NCBI RefSeq assembly: GCF_042477335.2 | Contig: NC_091251.1 | Location: 36,162,501-36,226,500, forward strand | Length of the DNA: 64,000 nt | Direction: 5' to 3' | From: Ovis canadensis | Taxonomy: Eukaryota; Chordata; Mammalia; Artiodactyla; Bovidae | Shown: one piece after another, positions 43,736 through 56,400 of the stretch | How the letters are laid out: the number at the start of each line of letters is the position of its first letter | Numbering within the stretch: the stretch's first letter is position 1 | Position numbers and translations under genes: made by a program | The notes under the pieces: model-generated | What the model saw: only the letters and a program-made list of their open reading frames with translations | Told to the model about the DNA's origin: nothing | Database searches by the model: none

Positions 43736-46700
43736 TAGGTACACTATGTATCCTTAACTTCCATGTTTAAGCCAGTCGCTATTCACCTCAAACCTACAAG
43801 TTCAGTAAAGTCAGTATTTACAGCAACTCTTCCAGTTCTTCACTTTGCTCTCTGTTAACTCATTTCCTATCCCAGTCCCTTTGGACTAACTGGTTGCCTT
43901 CAGGATCTTCAGCTCTTCTGGTTCTCCTCAAGTATTCTGGCTTTGATTTGCCCCATCAGCTCTCCTCACTTTGAACTATCTTCTGTATAAACTGGCTCTA
44001 ATCAACTCCATGAGAACCATGTGTCCCGGCTCATTTCACGGCCATAAAAGCAGTTCCAGGATAAATGAGGAACCACATCAGAAGTCCCTCTGAATCTTGG
44101 GTGACTTACGGACTTATAGAATTATGGATGAGGGATAAAGCAGTGGCATAGTTTGGAACTGGAAATAATGCCCAAAACAAATAAAGACCTGTCACCAAAA
44201 GATTAAAGTCCAAACCATTACAAAATAGCTGCATAATAATAAACTGGAAAGTATTTGTTTTATTTTCTGTTGTATAGTAGGTACTTAGTGCAAACAGATA
44301 CTTAAAAAAAAATCTGTTGAATAAATGAGTGTGAATGAATAAGGGATGATATAAAGGATTTACAATTAAAATATGATTAGGAATCAATTAGACATAATCA
44401 ACACTTTTTTAAATACTAGAATTAGTCACTGGGGGATCCCATTCCTGGGAATAATCTCCAATGTGGGAAATAGATTATTATTTAATTGAATAGCTTAGGG
44501 TATGAAGTTATCAGAATGGAATTGGCTTCTAAAATACTTTGGTCCCCACAAGAAAAAAAGTTCATAAATTCTAGAGAAGATGGAGAAATTAAGAGCTATC
44601 TTTTAAAGTTTTACTTCTGCTTGGGTTCTCTCTCATTCTTGCCTCTAGCCATTTATTCTTTACGTAGTGCAAAGGGCAATTCCTTGAGATAAGATCTGGT
44701 TTTGGAGAACCTTTTGAAAAGTCTTTTAACCTCTCTTGGTCTTAGTTTCTTTATCTGAATAGCAAGAGATTTGGAAATGATCCCTATGGCCCCCATCTAG
44801 GGCCCCATCTAGCTCCAAAGTCCTTGAGAACCCACTTGTTCTTAAAGTTGCCTTCTGAAGGCTCTGACCATGTTTCTATGATAGCTGTCAGTTATTCACG
44901 TTTTCTGACATAATTTCAATCCCTTTTTTCCTATCCCTCCAAAGATTTTCATCTGTGACTTGACTCTTTCCCAGCACTCTGAACTGTTCCTTCTCATGGC
45001 TTGGTTTGTTTGTCTTTGTCATCATTCTCCCCACCCCACCTTTGCCCCTTACTGTTTGTACCTCATTGGTTGATTTGCTTATTTTCTTTTAAACAACCAA
45101 CCTTAGGCTCTATGGAACTTTAGCAAATTGTTCCTATAATTTTTTCCTTCAAAACACAGGCACATATACTACCCCCCAACCCGGACCCTAGGCTTCTCCC
45201 CCTGCCTGCTAGGCTCATGCCCTTCCCCCACAACCTCCTGCTCCTGTTCCACAACCTTGACCTCTTCACAAACTCCATTTCCCCTTTGTTTAACAAGAGT
45301 AACATTGAGAAACCACGGAAAGCAAAAAGAATAACTTCTCTCCTTTCTCTTATGAATGTTTAAATCCCTGCCATCTTTTGCCAAATGAACTCCAAAAGAA
45401 ACCCCAGATAAGACTCAATCTGAATGACCTCCTTGATCTTCACTCCCTCCCTCTGCCCCTAAAACACCATGGCAACTGTCACCTGAAAGAGGCCAAGCAG
45501 AAATCATCTGATAAGACCAGGGATCGCTTGCCATGCTTTCTTATTCTATAAAGTTCTACAAAGGACACTCTTACCTTACTTTTCATTGCCTTACTCCTTA
45601 ATGCAAGACTATTGGAACATGTGGTAATATATGTAATTAAAGGAGTCATAATTTGTAGATATTTACTTGTGGGTCTTCAAATTTTCCTTGCAAGTTAAAA
45701 GTTCAAGTCACACTACTGGTCTGCACCCAGAAAGTGAGGCCTGTAACAGACAGAAATCAGGGGGATGGCAATAAATGGTCACACTGTGGTGAAAAACATG
45801 GGCTGTCAAGTCAGGCATTGCTTGGGCAAATTTCACTCTGCCACTTATCAGCTATCAGACCTTGAACAAGAATGCTACTTTGTCTCTTGTGCCTCAGTTT
45901 CTTTACTGCAAAATAGGGTGTTCTGCTTGCCTAAAATGGGGATTATATACTGTTCCCTTGCAAAGTTATTTAAAGGATTAAAGGAGTGTGATACAATCAA
46001 AGGTGCAGAATGCACCTTAGCTATGATTAGCTATGGTTATGGCTATCATAGAAAGGTTACATGTCATATCATAGAAAGGTTTCTAGATTCCTAGTTTTGT
46101 TCTCTTGCAATTAAAATCAAATTCCTCATGGGATTCCAACTCCTGGGAAGGTACAGAAAGTGCTTCCACAATGCCTCCTCTTCTACAAACTAGAAAAAGA
46201 GGAATGCTAACAGCAGAGTATTGTCCAGAGAGAAGAGGCCTTGAATGAAATGCCAAAGAATTTCCTGGACCCCCATTCGACTGAGGTTGTATTTTTAGAG
46301 CAAAAGCCACTCTGAGTTTAGAAACGCTTTTCAGAGACTTCAAAGTGTATTACTCTCAACCACATCACCAAAAACATTTGGCCAACAGTAGTACACACAT
46401 TTGGGAGGCATATTGTTTACTGGGACCACAGACTGGACTCACTTCATGTGTGCATGGCTTGCCTTGTAATCCTCTAGGTATCTACAACCTGGTTTCAAAA
46501 GCAACAGTCAAGCTCAATTGTCTCAAACTGCAAAAGAATCATTTAAGAGTTTATTTTTAAATCTTAGGCTTCAGACTCAGAGACTGATTAAGGAGATCAG
46601 GGGTAGAGGCTAGGAATGTGAATTCTCCGTAAATTCCCCATGTGATTACCTGTGATTACAGAGCATCCAGAGGAGTTACAGAGCTCTGGGAATTAGCATC

Positions 46701-48735
46701 CCTGACTGGGCCCTCTTCTTTCTCTTCCTCGGAGGATCTCATTCCCATCACCTTCTCTTTGTTTCTCACAGTTCTGGGCTTCTTTGACTGCACTATTGTG
46801 CTGATATCACAAAACAATGTGCAGGAAAATCTCTTCGAGTCAAACATAATAACTGGCTTTCTTTAAAGAGCAATAACATTTAACTATACTTCAATTTTTT
46901 CCAAAAGCAACAACATATCTTTGCTTTTTAAGGACATATTTTTTGATAATAAGAGTACCCTAACATCCGTTTAAACTAATTCAGAGGCAACCTGTGCTCA
47001 CAAAGGAAGGATACAGTGTCCTGCTTGAAAAGTAGGAGTCCTGAGCAAAGTCCTGATTTGGCTCCATGATGTAAACAGCCAACAGTATTTTATCCCTTAA
47101 GAGAGGAAAAATTTTAAGTTAATAGGGAAGCCAAAATAGAAAATATTGGTAAAATTAGCAAATATCATAAAAAGGAACCACAAAGCCAGAATAAAGAGTC
47201 CATCTTCACCACCAACTACTTCCTGCCCAAAATATCCTCCCACCCTCCCCACCCCCAAAGCCTCTCAGGCTTCCACACAGGGGAAGGAACTGGGGGTAGG
47301 GTGCTAGGGTAAGTCCTTTTTTCTCATCCTTCATTATCTTCAATTCCGAGAGTGCCTCTTGAGCTTTTTGGGAACTTAAATGCTTCATTTACAAGGTCAA
47401 ATGACTATGGAACATTTTCCAACAATTAAATCACCAATTACAGAAGGAAACGTGCTGTTTTCATATTCTATTCTTCTACTAAGTTTCTCTCAATCTGTCT
47501 CTCATTTCTCTCTCCTTTCATTCTCTTGCTCTTTCTCTCCCTCCCTTCTTTTCTCCCTCTCCCTCCCTCTCACCTCCCCCTCCCCTCTCCACTTCACCAC
47601 ACACAGAAACCCCTTTTCAAAGGGGCTTTTTTCCAACTCAGTGAAGTAAAGTCTTTGCCCCTTTGTGGGGAAGGCTCATTAACATTCCCACAGCAGCATC
47701 TCTTCAAGGATTTTACTTTTGTAACTCTGTGGGGAGGTCAAGAGGCCACTGTGGAGAGGTAAAAGGAAAAAATGGTAAATGGGGGAGGGCGGAAGAAAGG
47801 AGAGGAGGGGAAAGAGCCCTTCCTTTCACAATAAGGACAGCAAGAAAGAGGGTGGACCAAAGTAGGGAAAGACCAGACAGACAAGACTCAGCAAAGAGAT
47901 GAATACTGGGCCCCAAGATGTGCCCTTGGAGATCTCCAGACTCCTAAGGAAAGCAGAATGCTATGTTCCTTCTCTCATTTCTTTTCCTCAAAGAGGAATT
48001 ACCTGATGGAAACGGTGGAATTATACTGTGACCAAACCCAGTCTATTCCACTGAGAAGTTGGAACTTTCCTGGCCTCTGTGTTCCCATTTCCTCCACAAT
48101 AGCCTAGTGATGACTGCACCTGTCTACCACAAGGAGGTTAACAGGATGAATAACACAATGTTAGCAAGAGTTCTGAGGATTGCCTACGAGGGAGCCACTC
48201 AAGGTCCTGACCCCAAAAATCTGGGAAAATAATGGAGACTCCATGAACTCCAAAGCAAAGATCAGAGTACTCCCCAAATCTCTTTTGATGGGGGTAACTG
48301 CCTCTTTTATCACCAGCAACCCTCCTACCATCTGTCTTTCTCTCTCCCTTTCTTATTACTGCCAAACTAAGTTGCACTTGTGTAAGGGAAGAAATGAAGG
48401 AAACTCCAAGTGTGCACCCAACACTTTCTCTGAAGACACAGCCATAAGATTTACATCACTCAACTCCAAAGGGAAAATAATTCCCACTTTCCTAACAGAT
48501 GGTGTTTCTGATGCTGTCTTATCTAAGCCAGTAGAGTAAAAGATAAATAAGTTTAAAAGAGAGGACCTAGGCATTATAGCTAGAAGATAGGGCATATCTG
48601 GATAGTCTGTGCAAAGTAGTAACATTAGCACCTCAAATTCAGGGAGGAGCAGCAACATCAGAAGTTAAAGAACAATAAATCAATCACCCTTAAATGTGCA
48701 ATCTAAACCGGAGAGACTCGGTTGGCTCATTGCCA
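43736..48735. other. Long mostly unique interval upstream of SALL2
   Basis: No gene recognised over 5 kb. A MIR copy lies at about 45780-46000 (TGCCACTTATCAGCTATCAG ... CCTCAGTTTCTTTACTGCAA) and a MIR remnant at 44690-44780. A CT-rich stretch lies at 47480-47600. Repeat density is lower than in the rest of the window, which would fit retained regulatory DNA, but no element can be named from sequence alone. Confidence 0.45.
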
Positions 48736-48737
48736 AC

Positions 48738-48860
48738 GATGGTTTTTTTGTTATTGTTGTTTGGCCATACCACATCTTAGTTTCTTGACCGGGGATCAAA
48801 CCCACATCCCCTGCATTGAAAGTGCAGAGTCTTAAACCACTGGACCACTGGGCAAGTACA
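48738..48860 (-). mobile_element. CHR-type SINE head (minus)
   Basis: Complement of the CHR head: GGCCATACCACATCTTAGTT, GACCGGGGATCAAACCCACA, TTAAACCACTGGACCACTGG, with T-rich sequence at the tail side. Confidence 0.75.
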
Positions 48861-49057
48861 CCAAATGATATGTTCTTAAAGATCAAATTTAATATCCACA
48901 AAGAAATTCTTTCCACAGAATCCTTGACAACTGTTTTCTGTCTCTGTGAGAGCATGTCACAAAGAGCTCACAAATTTACAGGAGAAGCCATCACACTTTA
49001 TAAAGTTCCTTTATACTGAGCTGAAGGTGCCTCCTTGTAACTTCTGTTCTGGTGGTG

Positions 49058-49270
49058 CATGAATGCTCAGTCATTTCAGTCGTGCCAGACTCTTTGCGAC
49101 CCCACGGACTGAAGCCCACCAGGCTCCTCTGTCCACGGAATTATCCTGGTAAGAATATTGGAGCAGGTTGCCATTTCCTCTTCCAGGGGATCCTCCTGAC
49201 ACAGGGATCCTACCTGCGTCTCCTGCATTGGCAGGCGGGTTCTTTACCACTTGAGCCGCCAGGGAAGCCA
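49058..49270 (-). mobile_element. Bov-tA SINE (minus)
   Basis: Plus-strand text TCAGTCGTGCCAGACTCTTT, CGACCCCACGGACTGAAGCC and 'GTCTCCTGCATTGGCAGGCGGGTTC' ending in AGCCGCCAGGGAAGCC, a full Bov-tA complement. Confidence 0.9.
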
Positions 49271-49499
49271 ATGTCTCCTCTGGAGTACCACGGAACTCTT
49301 CTGTATGATTTTAGCAAAGGTGGCATCCCTTCCGCTCTGGGAGCTGGAAAGAAGTGGGAGACACAGAAGAGCCCCTGACCCTGTGGGTATTTTAAATGAG
49401 ATTCCTTAAGATCAATCATTTTCATTTTACATGCTAGGAGTTTGGTGGCATATTGTACGTTTTAACACTATAGAGGAAAAGAAAAAAAAAAAAAAAGCT

Positions 49500-49650
49500 A
49501 GACTACTGTCAGATCCACCTGGGTGCTAGGGCTGTTTCTCTTACATCACAGCTGTGCAATCTTGGACAAGTTACTTAACCTCCCTGAGCCTTTTGGTTCA
49601 GCTATAAAGAGGATCATCTATAAATAGGAGTAGTAAAACTGGGTGTGCTA
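49500..49650 (+). mobile_element. MIR SINE fragment (plus)
   Basis: Contains CAATCTTGGACAAGTTACTT and AACCTCCCTGAGCCTTTTGG, the conserved MIR segment. An A-rich tract (A15) lies just upstream at 49476-49495. Confidence 0.65.
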
Positions 49651-49949
49651 ACCTCAAAGATGTATTTCTCAAACTATGCCCCATACATGAAAATATCTTA
49701 TAAATTTTAAAGAGATCTACATATATATAATGATCATTTTTACTTAATTTTTTTGTCAGCCTTTCTCATTTTTGACTTGCGAGTGACTGAGTTCTTGGCC
49801 TTATAATCAGGATATACCAGAAAGTTTTCATTTCCGCTTATACCCCAGAAGCAGTCACATCTTCCAACAAGGTGGCACAGAATCATGAAATAACCAGAAA
49901 GCACTGCGAAGAGCTTAGAGGAAGAGTCCGAAAAACGACGGAGGGACAT

Positions 49950-50354
49950 TTTCTGAACAGACAGCAGAGCGAGAGGCCCGGAACCCAGGCAGGGAGGAGA
50001 GGGTTAAATCCTTTCCTCTGCAGTACAAAAGAAAAGAGTGTGCGGAAAGATTAGGATTTTTGCTTTTACAATGGGAGCTGCAGAAGCGTAGGGAAGAAGC
50101 TGAAGAAAAAAAAAGGGGGCGTCTCCCCTTTAAAGACTTGCAGAGATTGAGAGAGAGTCAGAGACTGAGAATCAGAGCGCGCGCGTGTCTGTCTGTCTGT
50201 CCCTGGGAAGCGAGAACATCTCTGCTTCACAGTGATTGGCACTGGGGGAGAGGCATCAGTTGGCTTCAGACCTAGGGGGAAGACCTGACCAGGTCACCCC
50301 GATTCAGACTAAGTGAGCGTTGTCCCTCCCTGTCCCACCTCTCTCTACCCGGGA
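49950..50354 (+). promoter_or_regulatory. SALL2: SALL2 upstream promoter region and exon 1 5' UTR
   Basis: GC content rises sharply here. The region is TATA-less, with a purine-rich stretch (GAAGAAAAAAAAAGGGGGCG) and an alternating run GCGCGCGCGTGTCTGTCTGT at 50177-50201. It leads directly to the exon 1 ATG at 50355, so it should contain the distal start site and 5' UTR. The exact transcription start is not visible. A six-codon upstream frame (50071-50091) would be included if transcription starts early. Confidence 0.55.
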
Positions 50355-50427
50355 ATGTCTCGGCGAAAGCAGCGGAAACCCCAACAGTTAATCTCGGACT
50401 GCGAAGGTCCCAGCGCGTCTGAGAACG
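50355..50427 (+). CDS. SALL2: SALL2 coding exon 1 (distal first exon)
   Basis: Encodes [20 protein letters not shown] and ASEN plus the first base of Gly25, and ends at a good donor (AACG|GTGGGTG). The N-terminal dozen residues form the conserved SALL repressor motif known to bind NuRD. Isoforms that begin at exon 1A lack it. The ATG context GGGAATGT has G at -3. The intron that follows spans 8.8 kb. Confidence 0.95.
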
Positions 50428-53400
50428 GTGGGTGCCGGGGAGGGGTGGGGGTGGGGGCCGAGTCCAAGCCTGTGTGGGTCAGGCCAGGGCAAGGGGAGGG
50501 CACCCGGGCCATGGGCGAAACCAGGGGGAGGACTTGGTCACTAGGGGGTTGAAAGAGTTGAGTCGCAGGGAGTAAGGAGATGATGACCTGCGCTGGAGTG
50601 GAGCCCCGCTTGGCTTTTCTCAGGGTTGATTCTGTTTGTTTTCCATGTTGCTTTTCTTTGGATGAAATGGAGTTTTCAAACTGGCTCTGTCTCCCCACCC
50701 AAGAGTTTTCTCCCCAGGTCCCCCTTTGCTCACTGGTCTTTGTGCCCGTTGCTAAGTAACCTTCTCAGACCTGAAGACCCGTCTCTTAGGGGTGGGATTC
50801 CCGCCCCCCCTTTTCTTTCTGGAGAGTTGGGTTGCAAGAGAATGAATTGGATGAACGTGAAGGTTCCCCTGAGGGAGAGGAGAAAAAAGTTTCTTATTGT
50901 TGGGCTGCGCAGAGAACAGATCAGAGCTCCCAGAGGGAGAGAGCTAATGTCGGTCAGATGCAGCCTAGTTTGGAGTGTGTATCTGTGTCACCTGGGGTAG
51001 AGGCTAGAGGAAAGGTCTGGATGAGGGCCTTAGGTGGATGCTTCAAGTAAAGCCAAGCTAAAAAAACTGTATGCGTTAACATACATGCATTTTAATACAT
51101 GCATATCATTTTATGAGGATATTATCATTTATGTAACATTTTCTTTATGAGGGGGGAAATTTTCATGTATTCTTATAACATTCCAGCAAGTAAGAGGCAG
51201 CCAACAGAGTAACTAAGATACTGAGCAGTGACATTGCTCAGTCTCAAAAACAGGCATAATCAGGACAGAAACCGTGTTTTCATGATAATCAGAGCTAGTA
51301 GTACACACTCCACCTAAATTAGGGTTTTCCAAGCTTGCTTGGTTGTGGGTAGATGTGGGCTAGAGTCTGGGAATCTGTATCTTTGCAAATATCCAGGTAC
51401 TTCTTAGGAATGAGCAAGTTTTGGATAATCTGGTATGGCTATGTATTTCACACTGGCTCAGGGATAAGCTATTTATTTAGCAAACAGCTGATTCACTCAA
51501 CAATGTAATATAGGAATAAACACAAGGATTCTGAAGGCAGAATTTCAAGATTCAAATCCTGGCTCTACCTCTTGGTTAGCTGTGCAGCCTTTGTGGATTT
51601 ACTTTGCTTTTCTATGTCTCAGTTTCTTCATCTGTAAAATGGGGATGAATATACTGATTACTATCTCATTGGGTTATTGAGTTAATACATGTTTTAGTAC
51701 ACTTATAAAAATAACTAGCATAAATAAGTGCTTAATACATGTGGTACAGTGCCTAGCATAAATAAGTACTTAATATGTGAGTATTATTGTTATATGTGAG
51801 TGCAGTGGCACTTCCTGCAAATTCTGAAATAAGACCAAAGCTCTGGGAACTCTTGGTGAACTTCAGCATTTCTTTATGAGATATGTGTCATGGAAACCTC
51901 TAGGATAATGTATTTGGAGTGGCTAAAACTAAAGCATGGATTAAATTTATGTTCTCACCTGCTGTTAAAAAAAAAAAAAAAAAGACGAGATCAAGTCAGT
52001 GTGCCACATGCTACAGACATATTGGCTTTTGTGTAGAGAACACATCCCCTTCAAGTCAGTGCTTTAATGGGATCCCACTGTGCCAGTATTAAGAGGTTCA
52101 TGCTGGTGGCATCCTTCCCTCCTGGGACACATTAGCCCCCGCCTTAATGCGGCTGTAGGCCGGATGTTTCCTCCCTCTGCTCTACAGGAGACTTCCCCCA
52201 GAGCCTCGGAGTTGCCTTACAGTCCTGCTCCCCTGCTGGTTGGATTGCGGAACAATACTGAATCCCCCCCCAGAGGCGTCCTCCTTTCCTCCTCTCTCCC
52301 CACTTCCTCAGCTCACCCATTCCCTACACCACTGCTGAGGAAAAGTCTGGGAGGAAGCTACAAATTCTTTCCCTACTGCCCTGAGAGGATTCTCCAGCCC
52401 CTTGAGCTGTAGCTCCCACTTGTGGCTGTGAACACCTGGGGGCGCGGAATGCTGCTGCAAAGCCGTCCCCATGGAAACAGTACAGGCCTGAACTCAATGG
52501 CAGCAAAGAATTGCAGTTGAAATTTTGCCTTTGAGCCATAAAAGTTAAAAACACAAATGTCAGGAGCAAGAAAGCAGTAGTTAATCTTAAGAAAGCCGAT
52601 GGGTTTTCTGTTCAGAATTCTCCTGAGAGTGAAAGATCCTTGCGCTACTACCATGACCTGGTGTGTAATGGGGTCTCATATGTAAGATGAGGTGGCTAAT
52701 ATTTGATCAAATCTAAAATTCCTTAGTGCTTTTATAAGATATACAGATAGGGTTTCTATTCACTCACATGATCTTTGGGCTCCTGAGTTTTCCTTCTACC
52801 CCAGGGACATTTTTTTTGTTCTGCACGCCCCCAAATTAGGTAGGGAGGGCTCTTATTTTACAGGTGTACCTGTGGAGCTATGGGCATCATCATGACCATC
52901 AACAGACATTTATTTAGTAGGCTAGGGTGCCACTAAAGCTTTCAGGAGTCTTTGCCTTCCTTTAAGCAATGTTTGCCCTATGTGACAAGCAAATGCTGAG
53001 CCTTTGTTGCACATTTTAAAAGCCTCATCTCTGCAGTGACCTAAGATATCACCAAGACACAGTCTGAAAAACCTGTTTTCCAGTCCTCTTTTTGTTCAGC
53101 TTCCCTGACCAGAACACCAAAAACCTAACAGAATAGTAATTGCACATAAGTGATGAGAAGGAAATAGTCTATTTACTTAAAAACTCTGGAGAGAAAAAAA
53201 ATTCCTCTCTTCCCTACAGAGTCTAGAAGTCTGGAATAGAGAACATAAGGGATGTGAATAGGGAGAATGTAAACCAGTGCATCTGGGAAATAAAGGAAAA
53301 CATCAGAAACCCAGATATTTAGTGAGAAGCAGAAACCAGGACAACAGCCAAACAGATCTAGGGGGAGAAATGGCAGTTGGCAGATATCAAGAGCAGCAAA

Positions 53401-56400
53401 AGGGGAAAGAAGGCAAAAATAGAGTTGTGAGGGTCCTGTTCTCTTTACAGCATCCTCTCTTGGAGTATTGATCCCTGAGCCTTTAAGCCCTAGGCACTCC
53501 TGGGTCAAAAAGAAAACATTTCTGAGTAGATAGAAAGTACTCAGGCAGGGTACAATAGAGCACTGGATAAGGAAGCCCAAAACCTGGTTTTCAGTCCAGC
53601 TTGGACTTGGAAGTTTTGTGACCTTAGACAAGTCCAGCCTTCTCCCAGGGCTTCAGCTTTTAGTCTTTACAGAATAATACTCATTGCTAATATTTGCCCA
53701 GCATTTACTATTTGTCAGGTACTATGCTATGCCGTTTATAGATTTCCTTTTGTTTATTTCTCTGCTATTATTATCACCTCCATTAAAATGACTTTAATTT
53801 ATGGTGATACAAAATTTTTCATTTTCAAGCATACAATTCAGTGGCATTAAGTATATTCACAATTCTGTGTGACCATCACTACCAGCCATCTCAGAGCTCT
53901 TTCATCTCGCAAAACTGAAACTGCATACCCATTAAATAATAACTCCCCATTTGCTTCACCCAGCCCACCGGCCCAGGAAATCACCATTCGACTTTCTGTC
54001 TCTGTGAACTTGCCAATTCTAGGGATCTCCCATAATGAAACCATACAATATGTGTCCATTTGAGTGGCTTATTTCCATCTGGCTTATTTCACTCAGCGCA
54101 GTGTTTTCAAGTCTCATCTATGTTGCGGCACTGTATAAGAATTTCATGCCTTTTTGTTGCTATACCCCCATTTTAAAAAGAAATCCAAGCCTTGGGGAAA
54201 TTAAGAAACTTTTCCCAAGGTCACAAAGATTAGAAAGTGCTGGCACTTTAACTGAGGCCTGATTCAGAGCTGACATTCTCAATCACTGTGCTCAGTGAGA
54301 GGTCAGATCTCTAAAGTCACTTCCAGCTTCAAAACAGTATAAATTCCATGTTAAGTGCCGAGTCCTTTGATATCAGAAAAATGCCTGTTTTTTTTTTTTT
54401 TTAAAACAACCTTTTTTTGTGTGTTTGATCTAAGATATTCTTATTCTGGAAACATATATTTTTCTCACTTTGCACCAGATGTACCTGTGCCTATTTGTCC
54501 ACTGTGTTGCACAGGTCAAGGGTACACTTACTAGGTGTGAGCGACAGAGGAGTATGTGGATGCATTTAGGAGAGAGGAGTGAGGAAGAGATCATTTATTC
54601 TCCCTTAGAAGTCCTCTGTAGCAGCAGTTATAGGATCAACTCATAATTGGGGATACTATCAATTGGTGTTGGTCCAACATTAACAGTAGGTTTAGGCAGG
54701 GCTTACATAGTATGCTCCTTTCTTTAATGGTTGGATGGATGGTGCCTGAACTCTGTGTAGAACAAAGCCTTTCATTTTACAATTAGAAGTATGGCTCAAG
54801 ATGCACATACAGTCACTTAAACTCTTAGTCGAGTGTATATCATGTCAATTTCTGTTCATGGAAGCAGGGCACAAGAGAGTCAAAATGTACCTGTGGTCAG
54901 AGTAGAGAGAGAACCCAACAGGCAGATTTTATTTTGCACTGAGCGACTCATTTTACTTATGTCCTGATTTTTGTAAAGTTGAACACAGGTAAGATTTGTG
55001 ACCTTCCCTGGTGGCTCAGCAGTAAAGAATTCTCCAGCAATGCAGGAGAAACGGATCTGATCCCTGGGTCGGGAAGATCCCCTAAAGAAGGAAATGGCAA
55101 CCCACTCCAGTATTCTTGCCTGTGAAATCTCATGAATAGAGGAGCCTGGCAGGCTACAGTCTATGGGGTCACAAAAGAGTCAGACATTACAGCACTTTCT
55201 ACTTTTCCACTTTGAAGATTTGTGAGAAGCAGGGTGGAAGGTTTGCTGAGAAAGGCACTCCTCTGATACACACTATGGTTCTCCTCCTTGGCTGTACATT
55301 GGAATCACTTGAGGAACATTACAAACATTGCTGCCTAGACCCACCCTGGCCAGGCTTCCCAGGTGGCTCTAGTGGTAAAGATCCCACCAGCCAACGTAGG
55401 AGACCTAAGAGATGCAGATTCAATCCCTGGGTCCGGAAGATTCCTTGGAGGAGGAAATGGCTACCCTGTATTGTTGCTTGGAGAATCACACAGACAGAGG
55501 AGCCTGGCAGGCTACAGTTCATATCTTCACAAAGCATCAGACTTAGCATGCACGCACACACAGCCTGGCCACTGCAATTTTTAAAAGCTCTTCCAGTAAT
55601 TCTAATGGGCAGCAAAGTTTGAGAACCTGTGTTCAAGTCTACCTGCTACACACCGATTTTTCTGTTTTCCGAGCCATCCTTTCCTAAGTTTGATGAGCCA
55701 CCAGATTTAGAGAGTCACCTGATTTCATTTTTCCTTGTATTTCAGCTCTTTATAAATTTAAACCAGCATATCCAGGTCTCAGTCCTGTGTCCATCCCAGA
55801 CTTTGCATGTGACCCAGGGTAGCTTACTTCACCTTATCTGCTATCTAGGGACACCATTACCAGGTTTGTTTAGTCCTGTGTTTATGATTTCATTCGTGTC
55901 TGCCTAAGAATCCCACCCCCCTTTTCAGGATAGGCAGTGAGTGCAAAGTGCTAAGAAAAAGAGGGCTCCTCTTACAGGTGGCTGTTGATCCATCACCTTT
56001 CAACAGGGACTGAATTTACCTTTAAGAAGAGTGCAGATCAAATTACACATCAGAAAGCAAGTTTCATTAAAGAGCTAGAAAGGGGACAGTGTTTCCCAGG
56101 AGAAGATGAAAAGAAAAGGATTTCTTTTCTTGTTGGAAGACTTGACAAAACAGCAACTTGATATCAAACATTCAATGCTAATTAACAAATGCTCAGTAGA
56201 AAGAGTCCATCTGATTCCTTCTCTCTCACTGAGGCTGCAGAGCAAATGGCAGGTAGGAACCACACAAGGCCCTTTCTCTAGCTTAGGGAAGCTACACAAT
56301 GTTGATGTGCTTGGGAAAGTATTGGACAGGAGTCAAAACTCTGAATGTTTGCTGCACTGAATTACTGTGTGAACTTGGAAAAGTCACTTAACCTCTCCAA

